Shown: positions 62,213 through 64,000 of the stretch, in pieces
Layout: the number at the start of each line of letters is the position of its first letter
Numbering within the stretch: position 1 is the first letter of the stretch
The notes under the pieces: generated by a model
What the model saw: only the letters and a program-made list of their open reading frames with translations
Told to the model about the DNA's origin: nothing
The model's database searches: none
Translations under genes and position numbers: made by a program
Assembly: GCA_017478025.1 (NCBI GenBank)
Contig: JAFVGZ010000027.1
Span: 62,001 to 126,000 of the forward strand
Direction: 5' to 3'
DNA length: 64,000 nt
From: Prevotella sp.
Lineage (GTDB): Bacteria > Bacteroidota > Bacteroidia > Bacteroidales > Bacteroidaceae

Positions 62213-62302
62213 TTGACCCCCTGCTTAGCCCTTTTGCGGTCTTAGCTTGGTAAAAGTAGCGAAAATTCAACAGTCATTAACGCCTATTAAGGTAATTTGG
62301 TG

Positions 62303-62332
62303 CAAAGATAATTAAAAATTGATAATGAGCAA
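62303..62332 (-). promoter_or_regulatory. Promoter of the susC-susD operon
   Basis: TATCTTTG (62303-62310) and TTG (62330-62332) on the minus strand, 19 bases apart. The transcript would have a leader of about 285 bases. Confidence 0.75.
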
Positions 62333-62364
62333 TTAATCGTACAGTTAAAAAACATTAAGAAATA

Positions 62365-62405
62365 AAAAAAACCGCAAGATTACACTATCCTGCGGCATTT
62401 TTACA
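62365..62405 (-). terminator. Intrinsic terminator after the DUF3108 gene
   Basis: On the minus strand CCGCAGGAT and ATCTTGCGG are followed by TTTTTTTTA. Confidence 0.85.
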
Positions 62406-62416
62406 GCAAAATTACC

Positions 62417-62460
62417 AAGGGTTGGTAATCGGGTTAACAAGGGTTGGTAATACGTTTAAG
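62417..62460. repeat. 22-bp direct repeat, family K, two units
   Basis: Two adjacent 22-base units starting AAGGGTTGGTAAT, three bases beyond the DUF3108 stop codon. The second half of each unit has diverged. Confidence 0.75.
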
Positions 62461-62463
62461 TCG

Positions 62464-63231
62464 TTACTTTATGGACGTGACAAAGGCTTTGGCGGTGCCG
62501 AAGCGCAGGTTGAGATCCAGGCGGATGGGGATGTGGCGACGGTCGTCGGTGACGTAGAACTTCACTATTTCCTTCCACTTCCCGTTGTCTTTCTCGTTGT
62601 ATGATATCTCAAGACAGGCGTATTTCTTGTTGTCATCACCCTTTATGGTCTTTCTGCCGTTGAGCACGAGGCGCGCCGTTGTGAGGCTTGAGCCACCGGC
62701 TATATAGACCGTCTCGGCGTGGCCCACCTTCCAGCGTGACACGTCCATGCTCCTGATGCGCATGAAACTGTTTATCATGTCCGACACATTGCGCTCATAC
62801 GTATGCTTCTCATTGATTATCTCACCGTCTGCCGTAAGGTGTCGCATGGTGGCGATGCTCTTGCTGCCCTGGTTGTTGTACCACACCTCATCAACGTAAT
62901 AGCGCTTTCCCTCGCGCGCACCTTTCCTATAATATAGGGGCGAAAGGTCCAGGTCACAGAAGCTGGTGATGGTATCGCGCATGACGAAGAAGCGGTCTAT
63001 CTTGCGCGATGTCTGCGTGATCAGGCTGGTGCGAAACACGTTCTTGCCCCCATAGGTGGAGGGCTGGGTGGTCATAGTAGCCGTACCAGCCTTTATCCAA
63101 ATGAATTTCCAGTTGAAATAGAGCTGGTAAGATATCACCTCGCGGTCATTGAACGCGCGTGTCACGGCGTTGCCCTGCAAGGGTATCAGCAGCGTTATCA
63201 ATAGTATAAGAATGATTTGTGCCCTTCTCAT
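62464..63231 (-). CDS. DUF3108 domain-containing exported protein
   Basis: The 255-residue protein has a signal peptide (MRRAQIILILLITLLIPLQGNA) and an all-beta mature part typical of DUF3108: ISYQLYFNWKFIWIKAGTAT, SFCDLDLSPLYYRKGAREG, and the end PIRLDLNLRFGTAKAFVTSIK. The family is periplasmic and of unknown function, possibly lipid- or envelope-related. In Bacteroides a homologue also follows an Ig-like protein gene, as here, which supports a shared transcript. Confidence 0.85.
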   Translation of the reverse strand: MRRAQIILILLITLLIPLQGNAVTRAFNDREVISYQLYFNWKFIWIKAGTATMTTQPSTYGGKNVFRTSLITQTSRKIDRFFVMRDTITSFCDLDLSPLYYRKGAREGKRYYVDEVWYNNQGSKSIATMRHLTADGEIINEKHTYERNVSDMINSFMRIRSMDVSRWKVGHAETVYIAGGSSLTTARLVLNGRKTIKGDDNKKYACLEISYNEKDNGKWKEIVKFYVTDDRRHIPIRLDLNLRFGTAKAFVTSIK

Positions 63232-63274
63232 TGTGTGTATCCTGTTTCTTGTTTGCTATGTGTAGTCTGTATTA

Positions 63275-64000
63275 TTACTGCAGATATTCGGGCAGAGGAA
63301 TGCCTTTCTCCTCAGCGCGCTTCTGGTTGCGGTTGCGAATTTCCTTCTTCTTCTCTCCCTTCTGCTTGGTCAGCTTGCCGGGCTTCTGTCGGTACAGGGG
63401 CGTTTCGGAGATGTTCCAGGTCTTGGTGATGTCCCATTTCTCCTTCAGCTCCACCTCTTTCGGGTAGTAATAGACCTCCTCGGGCTGCTGGTCAATGTAG
63501 TAATCACCGCTGTCCCATCGTCCGTTACCGTTGCGGTCCATGAAGGCGCGCAAATAGAATGTGCCGCCCTTGAGGTAGTATAGCTCCGCCGTTCCCTTTT
63601 CCACCACTGCCGATCTCACCACTCTGTCGCTGCTGTCGAGCACCTGCACCACCATCTGTGGCTTGCCCGCAGGCTGCACAGGGGCCGGCTCGGCATTGCC
63701 TTCTGCACCCTCAGCAGCCTCAGCTTCCGCATCCGAAGGCTGCTTTGCCGAGTTGCTCTTTGCCTTAATGGAGGATGACATAGCCGGTATGCCGGTGACA
63801 TTGACAAACAGAGAAGAGTATGAATCCAGCGGCAATACACGGATACCGGTCTTGTATGGGTCTGAGGTAGTGCCATAGACATCCTCGAATGCCAGCGTGT
63901 CAACCTCAAAGGAATAGTTGGCTCCAGGTATCCATTCAGTAAACATCTCCCACTCGCGGCTGAGGTTTCTCTGCGGATTGTCACCCATGTAAGGCAGTCT
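63275..64000 (-). CDS. C-terminal part of a large Ig-like domain protein (continues beyond window)
   Basis: The frame is open to the window end (codons RLPY precede the first internal Met), so at least 241 residues belong to a longer protein. The visible part has a beta-sandwich region, a linker rich in Ala, Glu and Pro (EAEAAEGAEGNAEPAPVQPAG), a carboxypeptidase-like strand set with FMDRNGNGRWDSGDYYIDQQ, which looks like a calcium-binding DxNxDG-type turn, and a basic C-terminal tail (KLTKQKGEKKKEIRNRNQKR). Homologues in Bacteroides are exported Ig-like proteins of unknown role located beside DUF3108. Confidence 0.75.
   Translation of the reverse strand, partial: RLPYMGDNPQRNLSREWEMFTEWIPGANYSFEVDTLAFEDVYGTTSDPYKTGIRVLPLDSYSSLFVNVTGIPAMSSSIKAKSNSAKQPSDAEAEAAEGAEGNAEPAPVQPAGKPQMVVQVLDSSDRVVRSAVVEKGTAELYYLKGGTFYLRAFMDRNGNGRWDSGDYYIDQQPEEVYYYPKEVELKEKWDITKTWNISETPLYRQKPGKLTKQKGEKKKEIRNRNQKRAEEKGIPLPEYLQ

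Overview
This 64 kb window is a chromosomal segment of a member of the Bacteroidota, most likely Prevotella or a close relative (Prevotellaceae). The evidence is the gene content: SusC/SusD outer-membrane pairs, a hybrid two-component (HTCS) carbohydrate sensor, a BspA-type leucine-rich-repeat surface protein, PL1/GH3 secreted enzymes with a Prevotella-style C-terminal tail, WbqC, DUF3737 and DUF3108. It is also the promoters, many of which carry the Bacteroidota -7 box TAnnTTTG about 19-20 nt downstream of a TTTG/TTG -33 box. Start codons are often preceded by A-rich leaders instead of Shine-Dalgarno sequences. No tRNA, rRNA, CRISPR array, prophage or complete insertion sequence was seen.

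Layout. 1-4.0 kb (+): the end of a CPBP membrane protease overlapping a DbpA-like DEAD-box helicase, then WbqC and DUF3737 proteins. 4.5-11.6 kb (-): housekeeping genes lepB, dapB, rnc, fabF, acpP and an S41 processing protease. 12-13.9 kb: a secreted pectate lyase. 14.1-15.5 kb: an amidohydrolase. 15.5-17 kb: a gene-poor stretch with a repeat array, a tiny toxin-antitoxin-like pair and a structured leader RNA in front of a BspA-like gene. 19-22.6 kb (-): a POT peptide transporter and an Xaa-Pro aminopeptidase, together a peptide uptake and breakdown unit. 22.9-25 kb (+): a stand-alone homoserine dehydrogenase and a ROK sugar kinase. 25.3-31.7 kb (-): an ECF sigma factor with a candidate anti-sigma protein, argB, dusB, parE and a GNAT-like protein. 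31.7-37.5 kb (-): an aldehyde dehydrogenase with lutA, lutB and a displaced lutC, which together could take lactaldehyde to lactate to pyruvate. 37.9-44.6 kb (-): secreted hydrolases including a GH3 enzyme. 45-62 kb: a glycan-utilisation region with a frameshifted HTCS regulator, a divergent 1330-residue propeller protein, SusC, SusD and a beta-helix lipoprotein (pectin is a reasonable guess for the substrate). 62.4-64 kb (-): DUF3108 and the end of an Ig-like protein.

The most unusual property is the intergenic DNA. At least eleven loci carry tandem arrays of a 21-22 bp unit. One unit family recurs at five loci, at two of them inside a roughly 220 bp element with inverted ends, while the other arrays each have their own sequence and share only the period. 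A second family (AATTCGTTAATTTG-like words) sits at gene junctions and supplies start or stop codons. A third is a large nested palindrome built from GCCCTGWAAGGGC-type stems, one copy of which appears to have replaced the 5' end of a secreted-protein gene. All identifications come from reading the sequence and recalling families; no database search was run.
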